A stretch of 64,000 bases of DNA from Mitsuaria sp. PDC51. GTDB lineage: Bacteria; Pseudomonadota; Gammaproteobacteria; Burkholderiales; Burkholderiaceae_C. Made by a program: the position numbers and the translations under genes. Below are positions 8,662 through 16,981 of this stretch, one piece after another. Where the stretch lies: contig NZ_FOZE01000001.1 of NCBI RefSeq assembly GCF_900113225.1, positions 2,665,116-2,729,115 of the forward strand, in the 5' to 3' direction. The notes beneath the pieces are model-generated. The model was not told where the DNA came from, searched no databases, and saw only the letters and a program-made list of their open reading frames with translations. Positions within the stretch are counted from its first letter, which is position 1. The number at the start of each line of letters is the position of its first letter.

Positions 8662-9702
8662 TCACTTGCCGCCGCGCAGCTTGGCCAACTGGCCCTGGGT
8701 CTCGTTCCACAGGTCCATGCCGACCTGCGTCGCCACACCGGCATTCACGCGGGTCAGCTTGTCGCGCATGCGGGCGGTCTCCGCCGGGCTCAGTTCGTTG
8801 ACCGCCATGCCCTTGGCCTTGAGCTCGGCCAGCGCCTTGGCGGCCTCCTCGCGGGTGTCCTTGCGCTCGAAGTCGCGGCTCTTGATCGCCGCCTGCTGCA
8901 GCACCGCCTGCTCGTCCTTGGACAGGCCGTCCCAGAACTTCTTCGACACGGTCACGATCCACGGGCTGTAGACGTGGTTGGTCACCGTCAGGTACTTCTG
9001 CACCTCGTAGAACTTGGCCGAAAGGATGGTGTTGTACGGGTTCTCCTGGCCGTCGACCGCCTTGGTCTCCAGCGCCGAGAACAGCTCCGAATACGGCAGC
9101 GGCACCGCGTTGGCGCCCAGTTGCTTGAAGCTGTCCAGGAAGACGTTGTTCTGCATCACGCGCAGCTTGATGCCGTCCAGGTCCTCCAGCCGGTTGACCG
9201 CGCGCTTGCTGTTGGTCAGGTTGCGGAAGCCGTTCTCCCAGTACACCAGGCCGACCATGCCCTTGTCGGCCAGCTTGCCGCGCACCTTGTCGCCGACCGG
9301 GCCGTCCAGCAGCGCGTCGGCCTCGCGCACGTTGTTGACCAGGAAGGGCGTGTCCCACAGCGCCATCTCCTTGGCGATGCCCACCAGCGTGGCGGTCGAG
9401 CCGACCATCATCTCCTGCGCGCCGCCGATCAGCGCCTGCTGCATCTGGGTGTCCGGGCCGAGCGCGGCGCCGCCGATGGCGCGCACCTTCATCTTGCCGC
9501 CCGACAGCCGCGCCACCTCGTCGGCGAAGACCTTCACCGCGCGGCCCTGGTTGCTGTTCTCGGCCAGGCCGTAGCCGAAGCGGATCAGGCGCGGCTTGAT
9601 GTCGGCGGCCCGCGCCGATGACACGGGCAGCGCCGCGCTCAGCGCGACGGCGGCCAGCGCGACGGCGGCGGCCAGGGTGTTGCGGCGGGTCTTGAAGCTC
9701 AT
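8662..9702 (-). CDS. dctP: TRAP transporter solute-binding protein, DctP family
   Basis: The start at 9702 is chosen because AGGAGACAACC precedes the ATG and a clear Sec signal follows (MSFKTRRNTLAAAVALAAVA, cleaved after SARA). The 346-residue protein has the DctP fold features: RFGYGLAENSNQGRAVKVFA at the start, LRVMQNNVFLDSFKQLGANA with the conserved Arg that contacts a carboxylate, and PYSELFSALETKAVDGQENP. It captures an organic acid in the periplasm for the DctQM permease. It is the last gene of a gntK-dctQ-dctM-dctP unit, so a sugar acid such as gluconate is the likely ligand. Confidence 0.92.
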   Translation of the reverse strand: MSFKTRRNTLAAAVALAAVALSAALPVSSARAADIKPRLIRFGYGLAENSNQGRAVKVFADEVARLSGGKMKVRAIGGAALGPDTQMQQALIGGAQEMMVGSTATLVGIAKEMALWDTPFLVNNVREADALLDGPVGDKVRGKLADKGMVGLVYWENGFRNLTNSKRAVNRLEDLDGIKLRVMQNNVFLDSFKQLGANAVPLPYSELFSALETKAVDGQENPYNTILSAKFYEVQKYLTVTNHVYSPWIVTVSKKFWDGLSKDEQAVLQQAAIKSRDFERKDTREEAAKALAELKAKGMAVNELSPAETARMRDKLTRVNAGVATQVGMDLWNETQGQLAKLRGGK

Positions 9703-9755
9703 GGTTGTCTCCTGGGTACGAGGGTCGCTGAGGATCAGGGAAGGGTCGCGGCCGG

Positions 9756-11048
9756 TCAGCGCATCCACTTGACAGGCGCGATGACCAGCTCGGGGAACAC
9801 GGTGAACAGGACGAGGATCAGCGCATAGGTCAACAGGAACGGATTCACGCCCTTGATGACTTGGTGCATCGACAGCCGGCCCACGCCGGCCACCACGTTG
9901 AGGACCGTGCCCACCGGCGGCGTGATCAGGCCGATCGCGCCGTTGAGCACGAACATCAGCCCGAAGTACACCGGGTCGATGCCCGCCTTGACCGCGATGG
10001 GCAGCATCACCGGCGCGAAGATCAGGATCGTCGGCGTCAGGTCGAGCGCCGTGCCGATCACCACGAGGATCAGCATCATCAGCGCCATCAGCAGCCGCGG
10101 CGACTCGATCAGCCCGCCCAGCCAGCCGGTGAGCACGCCCGGCAGGTCCGCCAGCGTGATCATGTAGCTCGCCACCTGCGCGCCGGCGCACAGGAACATC
10201 ACGATCGCCGTCGTCTTGGACGCCCGCACCAGCACGCCGTGCAAGTCGCGCAGGCCCATCTCGCGGTGCACGACGAAGCTGATGACCAGCGCGTAGAACG
10301 CGGCCACCACCGCGGCCTCGGTCGGCGTGAACACCCCGGTCTTCATGCCGCCGATGATGATCAGCGGCATCAGCAGCGCCCAGAAGGCCCGGGCGGTGGC
10401 CTTGAGCCGCTCGCGCATCGGCAGCGCGGTGCTCGGCGGCAGGTCGATCCTGCGCAGCTGCAGCTTCCAGGCGACCAGCAGCCCCAGGCCCATCACCAGC
10501 CCGGGCACGATGCCCGAGAGGAACAGCGCCGAGATCGAGGTGTTGGTCGTCACGCCGTAGATCACGAACGGCATCGACGGCGGAATGATGGGCGCGATGA
10601 TGCCGCCCGAGGCGATCAGCCCGGCGGAGGTCGCCATCGGATACCCATGGCGTCGCATCATCGGCAGCAGGATGGTGGCCAGCGCGGCGGTGTCGGCCAG
10701 CGCCGAGCCGCTCATGCTGGCCATCAGCACCGAGGCGCCGATCGCCACGAAGCCCAGCCCGCCGGGGATGTGGCCGACCCAGGCCTGCGCCATCTGGATG
10801 ATGCGGCGGCTGATGCCGCCGGCGTTCATCAGCTCGCCCGCCAGGATGAAGAAGGGCACGGCCAGCAGCGGGAAGCTGTCGATGCCGGCCACCAGGTTCT
10901 GCGCCAGCAGCTGGGTGTCCCAGAACTCCAGCGCCCAGGCCATGCCGGCGCCGGTCAGCACCAGCGCGAAGGCCATCGGGATGCCAATGCCCATCAGCAG
11001 CACCATGCCGCCGACGAAGACGATGAAGGACAGTGCCTCGTTGCTCAT
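9756..11048 (-). CDS. dctM: TRAP transporter large permease, DctM family
   Basis: This 430-residue, very hydrophobic protein has about 12 membrane segments. DctM signatures include GIPMAFALVLTGAGMAWALE near the N-terminus, SFPLLAVPFFILAGELMNAG, and NGAIGLITPPVGTVLNVV near the C-terminus. It is the sodium-driven permease subunit that imports the ligand delivered by DctP. It starts 18 bases after the dctQ stop, and dctP follows after 53 bases. Confidence 0.95.
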   Translation of the reverse strand: MSNEALSFIVFVGGMVLLMGIGIPMAFALVLTGAGMAWALEFWDTQLLAQNLVAGIDSFPLLAVPFFILAGELMNAGGISRRIIQMAQAWVGHIPGGLGFVAIGASVLMASMSGSALADTAALATILLPMMRRHGYPMATSAGLIASGGIIAPIIPPSMPFVIYGVTTNTSISALFLSGIVPGLVMGLGLLVAWKLQLRRIDLPPSTALPMRERLKATARAFWALLMPLIIIGGMKTGVFTPTEAAVVAAFYALVISFVVHREMGLRDLHGVLVRASKTTAIVMFLCAGAQVASYMITLADLPGVLTGWLGGLIESPRLLMALMMLILVVIGTALDLTPTILIFAPVMLPIAVKAGIDPVYFGLMFVLNGAIGLITPPVGTVLNVVAGVGRLSMHQVIKGVNPFLLTYALILVLFTVFPELVIAPVKWMR

Positions 11049-11066
11049 GATCGACCTGCCCTGCCC

Positions 11067-11606
11067 TTACTCGACGTCCGACTCGTGCTCGAGGTCCAGC
11101 GGCTTGCCGCGGACCAGCTCCCAGGCCGCCATCGCCGCGATGGCGGCGCAGGACAGCAGCGCCGGCAGCGGCAGCAGCGCGGTCGGATAACCCAACACCA
11201 CCGAGCGGCTGTCTATGCCGACGACCACCTGCTGCCAGGCGCCCCAGCCCACCAGGCCCGCCGCGGCGATGACCGCGCCGCGGATCACCCCGGTGACCGC
11301 CCGCAGCGCGCCGGGCTTGCCGCGCAGCGGCAGCAGCAGGCTGGTGAAGGCCATGTGCTCGCCCAGCGGGTAGGCGGCGGTGGCGCCGATGAAGACCATC
11401 CAGACGAAGAGCAGGCGCGACAGCTCCTCGCTGGCCGCGATGCCGCCGCCGAAGCCGTAGCGCAGCACGACGTTGACGAACACCGCCAGCGCCATCACGC
11501 CCAGGCACAGCGCCATCGCGGCCTCGCCGGCCAGGAGCAGGCGCGAGCGCGGCGCGGCGGCGTCCGCGCCGGCAGTGGACGAAGGATCGTGGTCGGACAG
11601 GCTCAT
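11067..11606 (-). CDS. dctQ: TRAP transporter small permease, DctQ family
   Basis: This 179-residue protein has four predicted membrane helices. The first is MALCLGVMALAVFVNVVLRY (about residues 31-50), which contains the usual DctQ pattern ending in NVxLRY. Next comes EELSRLLFVWMVFIGA, the best conserved part of the family. It forms the small subunit that docks DctP to DctM. The start overlaps the gntK stop by 4 bases (ATGA), which indicates translational coupling. Confidence 0.93.
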   Translation of the reverse strand: MSLSDHDPSSTAGADAAAPRSRLLLAGEAAMALCLGVMALAVFVNVVLRYGFGGGIAASEELSRLLFVWMVFIGATAAYPLGEHMAFTSLLLPLRGKPGALRAVTGVIRGAVIAAAGLVGWGAWQQVVVGIDSRSVVLGYPTALLPLPALLSCAAIAAMAAWELVRGKPLDLEHESDVE

Positions 11607-12163
11607 GCGTCGGTCTCCTGGGAGGGGGGCACGGCGAGCAGCGCCAGCGCGCGCCCGACCTGCTCGTCCAGCGGCAGCGCCGCCGGCACGGTCACGACGC
11701 CCGGCTCGCCGGTCGGCGGCTCGAGCGTGGCGAACTGGCTGTCCACCAGCGTCGCCGAGAAGAAATGGCGGTCGGCCCGCGCCGCCACGCGCTGGAGCGC
11801 CAGCGGCTTGTCGATGTCCATGTAGACGAAGCGCACCGCTGGGCAGGCGGCGCGCAGCCGCTCACGGTAGGCGCGCTTGAGCGCCGAGCAGCTCAGCACC
11901 ACCGGCGCCTGCGTGCGCAGCATCTGCCCGAGCTGGTCCAGCCAGCCCCAGCGGTCTTCGTCGGCCAGCGGCTGGCCGGCCTGCATCTTGGCGATGGAGG
12001 CCGGCGCGTGGTGCGCGTCGCCCTCGATGAAGCCCCAGCCCAGCGCGCGGGCCAGCGCCTCGCCGACGCTGGTCTTGCCGCAGCCCGCGACCCCCATGAC
12101 GACAAGGGCCGTGGCCGGGATCGGGCCCGGGATCGAAGCAGCGGTGGCGGTCGGCGAAGTCAT
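11603..12163 (-). CDS. gntK: Gluconokinase
   Basis: This 186-residue kinase phosphorylates gluconate to 6-phosphogluconate, which enters the Entner-Doudoroff or pentose-phosphate route. The P-loop is VVMGVAGCGKTSVGEALA (about residues 21-38). It is followed by FIEGDAHHAPASIAKMQAGQ, LADEDRWGWL and CSALKRAYRERL, all diagnostic of GntK. It is the first gene of the TRAP operon. The palindrome at 12165-12178 abuts the start codon, leaving no ribosome-binding site, so either the message is leaderless or a later start is used. Regulation by the divergent LacI-family gene is strongly implied. Confidence 0.93.
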   Translation of the reverse strand: MTSPTATAASIPGPIPATALVVMGVAGCGKTSVGEALARALGWGFIEGDAHHAPASIAKMQAGQPLADEDRWGWLDQLGQMLRTQAPVVLSCSALKRAYRERLRAACPAVRFVYMDIDKPLALQRVAARADRHFFSATLVDSQFATLEPPTGEPGVVTVPAALPLDEQVGRALALLAVPPSQETDA

Positions 12164-12164
12164 T

Positions 12165-12178
12165 GGATAGCGCTATCC
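12165..12178. promoter_or_regulatory. GntR operator 1 (GGATAGCGCTATCC)
   Basis: A perfect 14-bp palindrome with the central AGCGCT typical of LacI-family operators. It ends one base before the gntK ATG on the reverse strand. Two further copies lie at 12289-12300 and 12423-12436. Occupancy would block gntK transcription or initiation. Confidence 0.8.
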
Positions 12179-12288
12179 CACTGGCTGAAAAGAGACGGCG
12201 AGCGGTGGTCCGGTATCGCCGTCGGTCCTCGTCACGCAAGGAAATTTCCCGGTCCGGCAGGCGCCATGGTGGGCCGTCCGACGGTTGG

Positions 12289-12300
12289 GATAGCGCTATC
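12289..12300. promoter_or_regulatory. GntR operator 2 (GATAGCGCTATC)
   Basis: A 12-bp perfect copy of the same palindrome, placed between the outer sites. Centre-to-centre distances are 123 bp to operator 1 and 135 bp to operator 3, which would allow looping. It lies in the middle of the divergent gntK/gntR intergenic region. Confidence 0.75.
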
Positions 12301-12422
12301 TTAGGTGGTGCATCCAGGCACCAGGAGAGGGATTACGCGTAGTTTCGGGGCGCGTCGATCGATGCGCGGCCGCGGTTCGCCGGGCCACAGGCCTCGGGTC
12401 CGACCCGGCTGGCGACGCAGGG

Positions 12423-12436
12423 GGATAGCGCTATCC
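12423..12436. promoter_or_regulatory. GntR operator 3 (GGATAGCGCTATCC)
   Basis: A perfect 14-bp palindrome identical to operator 1, ending 8 bases before the gntR ATG. It should mediate autoregulation. Only TCCCGCCG lies between the palindrome and the start, so gntR also lacks an obvious ribosome-binding site. Confidence 0.8.
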
Positions 12437-12444
12437 TCCCGCCG

Positions 12445-13467
12445 ATGAACCCGCCCTCCTCCAAACGCCGCCGCGCCACCGGCCGGGCCACGCTGCAAGA
12501 CGTCGCCCTGGCCGCCGGCGTGAGCCCGATCACCGCCTCGCGCGCGCTGCGCGGCGAGCGCAGCGTGGCGGCGGAGCTGGTGCAGCGCGTCACCGCGGCC
12601 GTCGCCCAGCTCGGCTACGTGCCGGATCCGGCGGCCCGGGCGCTGGCATCCTCGCGCAGCAACCAGGTGGTGGTGCTGATCCCGCTGCTGTCGAACGCGC
12701 TGTTCGTCGACCTGCTGGACGCGGCGCAGCGCACGCTGCTGGCCGCCGGCTACCAGAGCCTGATCGGCGTGACCCACTACCACCCCGAGGAAGAAGAGGC
12801 GCTGCTGCGCACCTACCTGATGAACCGCCCGGCGGGGCTGCTGGTCACCGGCTTCGACCGCACCGACGCGGCCCGGGCGCTGATCCACGGCAGCGGCGTG
12901 CCCTGCGTCCACGTGATGGAGAACCGCGGCGAGCCGGGGCTGTATTCGGTCGGCTTCTCGCAGCAGGCGGCCGGTCACGCGATGACGGCCGAGCTGATGC
13001 GGCGCGGCTATCGCCGCATCGCCTTCGCCGCGGCGCAGCTGGACCCGCGCACGCTGCAGCGCACGCAGGGTTATCGGGAAGCGCTGGGCGCCGCGCACGA
13101 TCCGGCGCTGGAGTTCATGGACGCGGCGCCGTCGTCGTTCGCGCTCGGCGCGGCGATGTTCGAGCGCGTCCTGCAGGTCGTGCCCGATGTCGACGCGATC
13201 TTCTTCAACAACGACGACCTGGCCCAGGGCGCGCTGCTGCAGGCGCTGCGGCTGGGCATCGCGGTGCCCGAGCGCGTCGCCGTCGCCGGCTTCAACGACC
13301 TCACCGGCGGCGGCCAGATGCTGCCGCCGCTGAGCACCGTGCGCACGCCTCGCGGCGAGATCGGCCTGGAGGCCGCGCGCATGCTGGTCGCGCTGATGCG
13401 CAACGAAGCGGTCCCCGAGCCCTGCCTGGACCTGGGCTTCGAGCTGGTCCTGCGCGAGAGCTGCTAG
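12445..13467 (+). CDS. gntR: LacI-family transcriptional regulator, GntR-like repressor of gluconate genes
   Basis: This 340-residue protein has an N-terminal LacI helix-turn-helix (ATLQDVALAAGVSPITASRA, about residues 14-33) and hinge helix (PDPAARALASSRSN). A periplasmic-binding-protein-like effector domain follows, with VVVLIPLLSNALFVDLL, AIFFNNDDLAQGAL and VAVAGFNDLTGG. It is divergent from gntK, and three copies of one palindrome lie in the intergenic region, so repression of gntK-dctQMP relieved by gluconate or its phosphate is the simplest model. The family's gluconate regulators share this layout. Confidence 0.9.
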   Translation: MNPPSSKRRRATGRATLQDVALAAGVSPITASRALRGERSVAAELVQRVTAAVAQLGYVPDPAARALASSRSNQVVVLIPLLSNALFVDLLDAAQRTLLAAGYQSLIGVTHYHPEEEEALLRTYLMNRPAGLLVTGFDRTDAARALIHGSGVPCVHVMENRGEPGLYSVGFSQQAAGHAMTAELMRRGYRRIAFAAAQLDPRTLQRTQGYREALGAAHDPALEFMDAAPSSFALGAAMFERVLQVVPDVDAIFFNNDDLAQGALLQALRLGIAVPERVAVAGFNDLTGGGQMLPPLSTVRTPRGEIGLEAARMLVALMRNEAVPEPCLDLGFELVLRESC

Positions 13468-13555
13468 GCGCCGCCATGAACGACAACGCCGGATCGTTGC
13501 CGATCCGGCGTCCGTGCCACCGACGACGGGCGCCTGGCCCGTTGCGCGTGCGGCC

Positions 13556-16500
13556 TCAGTCGGCGATGCCTGGCGTCGGCGTGCCTGGGCCGATCGCCGG
13601 GCTTGCCGGGCGGTCGTCCGCCGTGGCGTCGAGGTCCGCATCGGACGGCGTCGACGTCGCCGCGAAGGTCTTGCGGCCCTTCACCAGGTAGGAATAGATC
13701 ACCGGCACCACGACCAGCGTCAGGATCGTCGAGGTGATCACGCCGCCGATGATCGCGCGGCCCATCGGCGCCTGGATCTCGCCGCCCTCGTTGAGCGCGA
13801 TCGCCATCGGCAGCATGCCGAACACCATCGCCGCGGTCGTCATGATGATGGGCCGCATCCGCGTCAGGCCGGCCTGCAGCAGCGCCTCCGGCACCGACAG
13901 ACCCTGATCCTTGCGCGCATGGTTGGCGAAGTCCACCAGCAGGATCGCGTTCTTGGTCACCAGGCCCATCAGCATCACCAGGCCGATCATCGAGAACACG
14001 TTCAGCGTGGTCTTCCACAGCAGCAGCGCCAGCATCACCCCGATCATCGCCAGCGGCAGCGAGGCCATGATGGCGATCGGCTGCACGAAGCTGCCGAACT
14101 GGCTGGCCAGCACGATGTAGATGAAGATCAGCGCCAGCCCCATCGCGATCAGCAGGCCGTTGAAGGCCTCCGCCTGCTGCTTGCCGTCGCCGTCGACCAT
14201 GAAGCTGATGCCCGGCGGCAGCTGCGTCTCCTTGATCAGCTTCTGCACGTCGGCGTTGACGTCGCCGCCGGGGCGGCCCTGCACGCCGGCGTAGACGGCC
14301 TCGCGGCGCTGCAGGTTCTGGCGACGGATCACCTCGGGGTTGAACACCGGCTCGATGGTCGCGACCTGCTCCAGCGCGATCGGCGAACCGTCGCGGGCGA
14401 AGGCCACCGGCAGGTTGCGCATCTGCTCGATGCTCTGGCGCTGCGCCTTGGGCAGGCGCAGCAGCACCTCGACCTGGTTGCCGTCGGGCGTGGTCCAGTA
14501 GGTCGCGATGTCGCCGTTGACGTAGGCCCGCAGCGAGGACGCCACCTGCACCGCGTTCAGCCCCAGCTCGCGCACCGCCGAGTCCTTGAGCTTGACCGCG
14601 TAGGCCGGCAGCCCCGGCTTGACCGTGGTGTCCACGTCCACCGCGCCCTTGATCTTCTTGACCTTCTCGGCGAAGTCCTTGGCCACCTGGGTCAGCACTT
14701 CCGGATCGGAACCGAGGATGGTCACCCACACCGGACGGTTGAAACCGACGCTGACCTCGACGCCGGGGATGCGCGCGATCTCGGCGCGGATCGCGTCCTC
14801 CACCTGCATCTGGGTGCGCTTGCGCAGCTTGCGGTCGACCAGCGCGATGTCCAGGTTGGCCTGGTTGCGGCCGGTGGCCATGCCCTCCCCGCTGCTGCCC
14901 ACGACGGTCGCGACGGTCTTGATCTCGGGGAAGGTGGCCAGGATCTCCTCGACCTGGCGCACCTTGGCCTCGCCGCGCTCCAGGCTGGTCGCCACCGGCA
15001 TGCGCAGCGTCAGGTGGGTGAAGCCCTGGTCGATCTGCGGCTGGAACTCGCTGCCCACCGCCGGCACCAGCAGCAGGGCCAGCACGAAGCTGCCGACGCC
15101 CGAGCCGGTCACGATGCCGCGCGGCGTGATGGTGGCCAGCCGCAGGCGGCGCGGCGCGCTCGTCAGGCGCTGGCCGTCCGGCCCGAACGGGCGACCGAAG
15201 GCCGGCAGCGGCGGCACCAGCATCCGGTAGCGGCGGCCGGAGAACACCCAGCGCAGCGTCTTCTCGTAGACGTCGTGGAGCAGGTCCATGCCGCGGTCGG
15301 TCGCGCGCACCAGGTGGCCGATGACCGGCACCTTCTTGATGTAGGTGCTCGGCGGATCGGGCCAGACCGAGGACAGCATCGGGTCCAGCGTGAAGCTGAC
15401 GAACAGCGACACCAGCACCGCCACCGCGACGGTGATGCCGAAGGGATAGAAGAACTTGCCGACGATGCCGCCCATGAAGGCGACCGGCACGAACACCGCG
15501 CAGATCGCGAAGGTCGTGGCCATCACCGCCAGGCCGATCTCGTTGGTGCCGTCCTCGGCCGCGCGGTGGTGGTCCTTACCCATGCCGACGTGGCGCACGA
15601 TGTTCTCGCGCACGACGATGGCGTCGTCGATCAGCAGGCCGATGCACAGGCTCAGCGCCATCATCGTCATGAAGTTCAGCGTGAAGCCGAAGGCATAGAT
15701 CGCGATGAAGCTGGAGATCACCGAGATCGGCAGCGTCAGCCCGGTGATGATGGTCGAGCGCCAGCTGTGCAGGAACAGGAACACGATGGCGATGGTCAGC
15801 AGCGCGCCCTCGATCAGCGTGTGGCGCAGGCCGTCCAGCGAGTGCTTCACGAAGTCGCTGTTGACGTAGACCAGCCGCAGCTCCATGTCCTTGGGCAGCG
15901 TCTTGCGCATCTCCTCGACCGCCGCCTTGACCGCCTCGCCGGTGGCGACGATGTTGGCGTCCTGCTGCTTGAAGATGTTGAAGGTGACGGCGGGCTGGCC
16001 GTTGATGCGGGCGATGCTGTCGAGCTCGCGCTCGCGCTCGCTGAGCGTGCCGAGGTCACCCAGCGTCAGCGGCAGGTCGCCGCGGCGGCCGACAACGACA
16101 TTGGCGAATTCCTTCGGATCCTTGACCTTGCCCTCGACGCGCAGCATCGCGTCATCGAAGCGGTTGGAGATCAGGCCCACCGGCGCGTCGGTGTTGGCGG
16201 CGTTGAGCGCCGCCGAGATCTGCGCCGGCGTGATGTTGAAGGCGCGCAAGCGAGTCGGGTCCAGGTCGATGCGGACCTCGCGCACCGCCATGCCGCCGAC
16301 GTCCACCTTGGCCACGCCCTCGACGCGCCCCAGCCGCTTGGAGACGGTCAGGTCGGCCATCATCGACAGCTCGCGCAGCGTGCGGTCCGGGCTCATCAGC
16401 GCGGCCACGATGATGGGCTGCGCGTTCTCGGTCTGGAAACGCTGCACCATCGGCGGCTTCACGTCGCGCGGAAACTGCGCCTGGGCCTGCGCCACGCGGT

Positions 16501-16828
16501 CGCGGATCTCCTGCATGCCGCGGTTCATGTCGGCGTTCAGCGAGAACTCGACCGAGGCCTGCATCCGGCCCTCGAAGCTGCGCGACTGCACCCGCTCCAC
16601 GCCGGCGATGGTGTTGAGCGCCTCCTCGAGCGGCTTGGCCACCTCGCGCTCCACCGCCTCGGGCGAGGCGCCCGGGTACTGGATGTCGATCTGGGCACCG
16701 GGGAAGGTGATGTCGGGCGACTGCTCGACGCCCAGCTTGGAATAGGCGACCAGCCCCAGCACGCACAACGCGACCATGACCATGGTGGCGAAGACGGGGT
16801 TGCGGATCGAGACACGGGTCATCCACAT
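13556..16828 (-). CDS. RND efflux transporter, HAE1 (AcrB/MexB-like) family
   Basis: This 1090-residue inner-membrane pump has the RND architecture: TM1 at residues 12-32 after the N-terminal MTRVSIRNPVFATM, two large periplasmic loops, and TM2-6 and TM8-12 repeats. The proton-relay helix is MTMMALSLCIGLLIDDAIVV, with the conserved adjacent aspartates. A GKDHHRAAEDGTNEIGLAVM segment and the C-terminal GLVTKNAILLVDFANHA are typical. A proline- and arginine-rich stretch of about 35 residues just before TM7 (RMLVPPLPAFGRPFGPDGQR) looks like an insertion. The adaptor gene lies 153 bases upstream on the same strand. No outer-membrane factor is adjacent, so it may borrow one such as the product of 35511-36995. 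Confidence 0.93.
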   Translation of the reverse strand: MWMTRVSIRNPVFATMVMVALCVLGLVAYSKLGVEQSPDITFPGAQIDIQYPGASPEAVEREVAKPLEEALNTIAGVERVQSRSFEGRMQASVEFSLNADMNRGMQEIRDRVAQAQAQFPRDVKPPMVQRFQTENAQPIIVAALMSPDRTLRELSMMADLTVSKRLGRVEGVAKVDVGGMAVREVRIDLDPTRLRAFNITPAQISAALNAANTDAPVGLISNRFDDAMLRVEGKVKDPKEFANVVVGRRGDLPLTLGDLGTLSERERELDSIARINGQPAVTFNIFKQQDANIVATGEAVKAAVEEMRKTLPKDMELRLVYVNSDFVKHSLDGLRHTLIEGALLTIAIVFLFLHSWRSTIITGLTLPISVISSFIAIYAFGFTLNFMTMMALSLCIGLLIDDAIVVRENIVRHVGMGKDHHRAAEDGTNEIGLAVMATTFAICAVFVPVAFMGGIVGKFFYPFGITVAVAVLVSLFVSFTLDPMLSSVWPDPPSTYIKKVPVIGHLVRATDRGMDLLHDVYEKTLRWVFSGRRYRMLVPPLPAFGRPFGPDGQRLTSAPRRLRLATITPRGIVTGSGVGSFVLALLLVPAVGSEFQPQIDQGFTHLTLRMPVATSLERGEAKVRQVEEILATFPEIKTVATVVGSSGEGMATGRNQANLDIALVDRKLRKRTQMQVEDAIRAEIARIPGVEVSVGFNRPVWVTILGSDPEVLTQVAKDFAEKVKKIKGAVDVDTTVKPGLPAYAVKLKDSAVRELGLNAVQVASSLRAYVNGDIATYWTTPDGNQVEVLLRLPKAQRQSIEQMRNLPVAFARDGSPIALEQVATIEPVFNPEVIRRQNLQRREAVYAGVQGRPGGDVNADVQKLIKETQLPPGISFMVDGDGKQQAEAFNGLLIAMGLALIFIYIVLASQFGSFVQPIAIMASLPLAMIGVMLALLLWKTTLNVFSMIGLVMLMGLVTKNAILLVDFANHARKDQGLSVPEALLQAGLTRMRPIIMTTAAMVFGMLPMAIALNEGGEIQAPMGRAIIGGVITSTILTLVVVPVIYSYLVKGRKTFAATSTPSDADLDATADDRPASPAIGPGTPTPGIAD

Positions 16829-16981
16829 GGGAAGCTCCCTTCGAGGGTTCGGTTCGGTCGTGGCCGGTCGGGCCGGTCGGGCCAGGCAGACGCGCGCGGC
16901 ACGGGCGGTCGGCCGTTCTTGTCGTTCTTTCCGCCAGGCCCCGGGCGCGGCAGCGCCGCCGCCGCTGGGCCCGGGCGGCGA

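Noticed and set aside
8662..11508. A single reverse frame of 948 codons joining dctP with sequence opposite to or out of frame with dctM and dctQ
   Set aside because: Only the dctP part has a signal peptide and ribosome site; the upstream part is an out-of-frame reading of dctM and dctQ.
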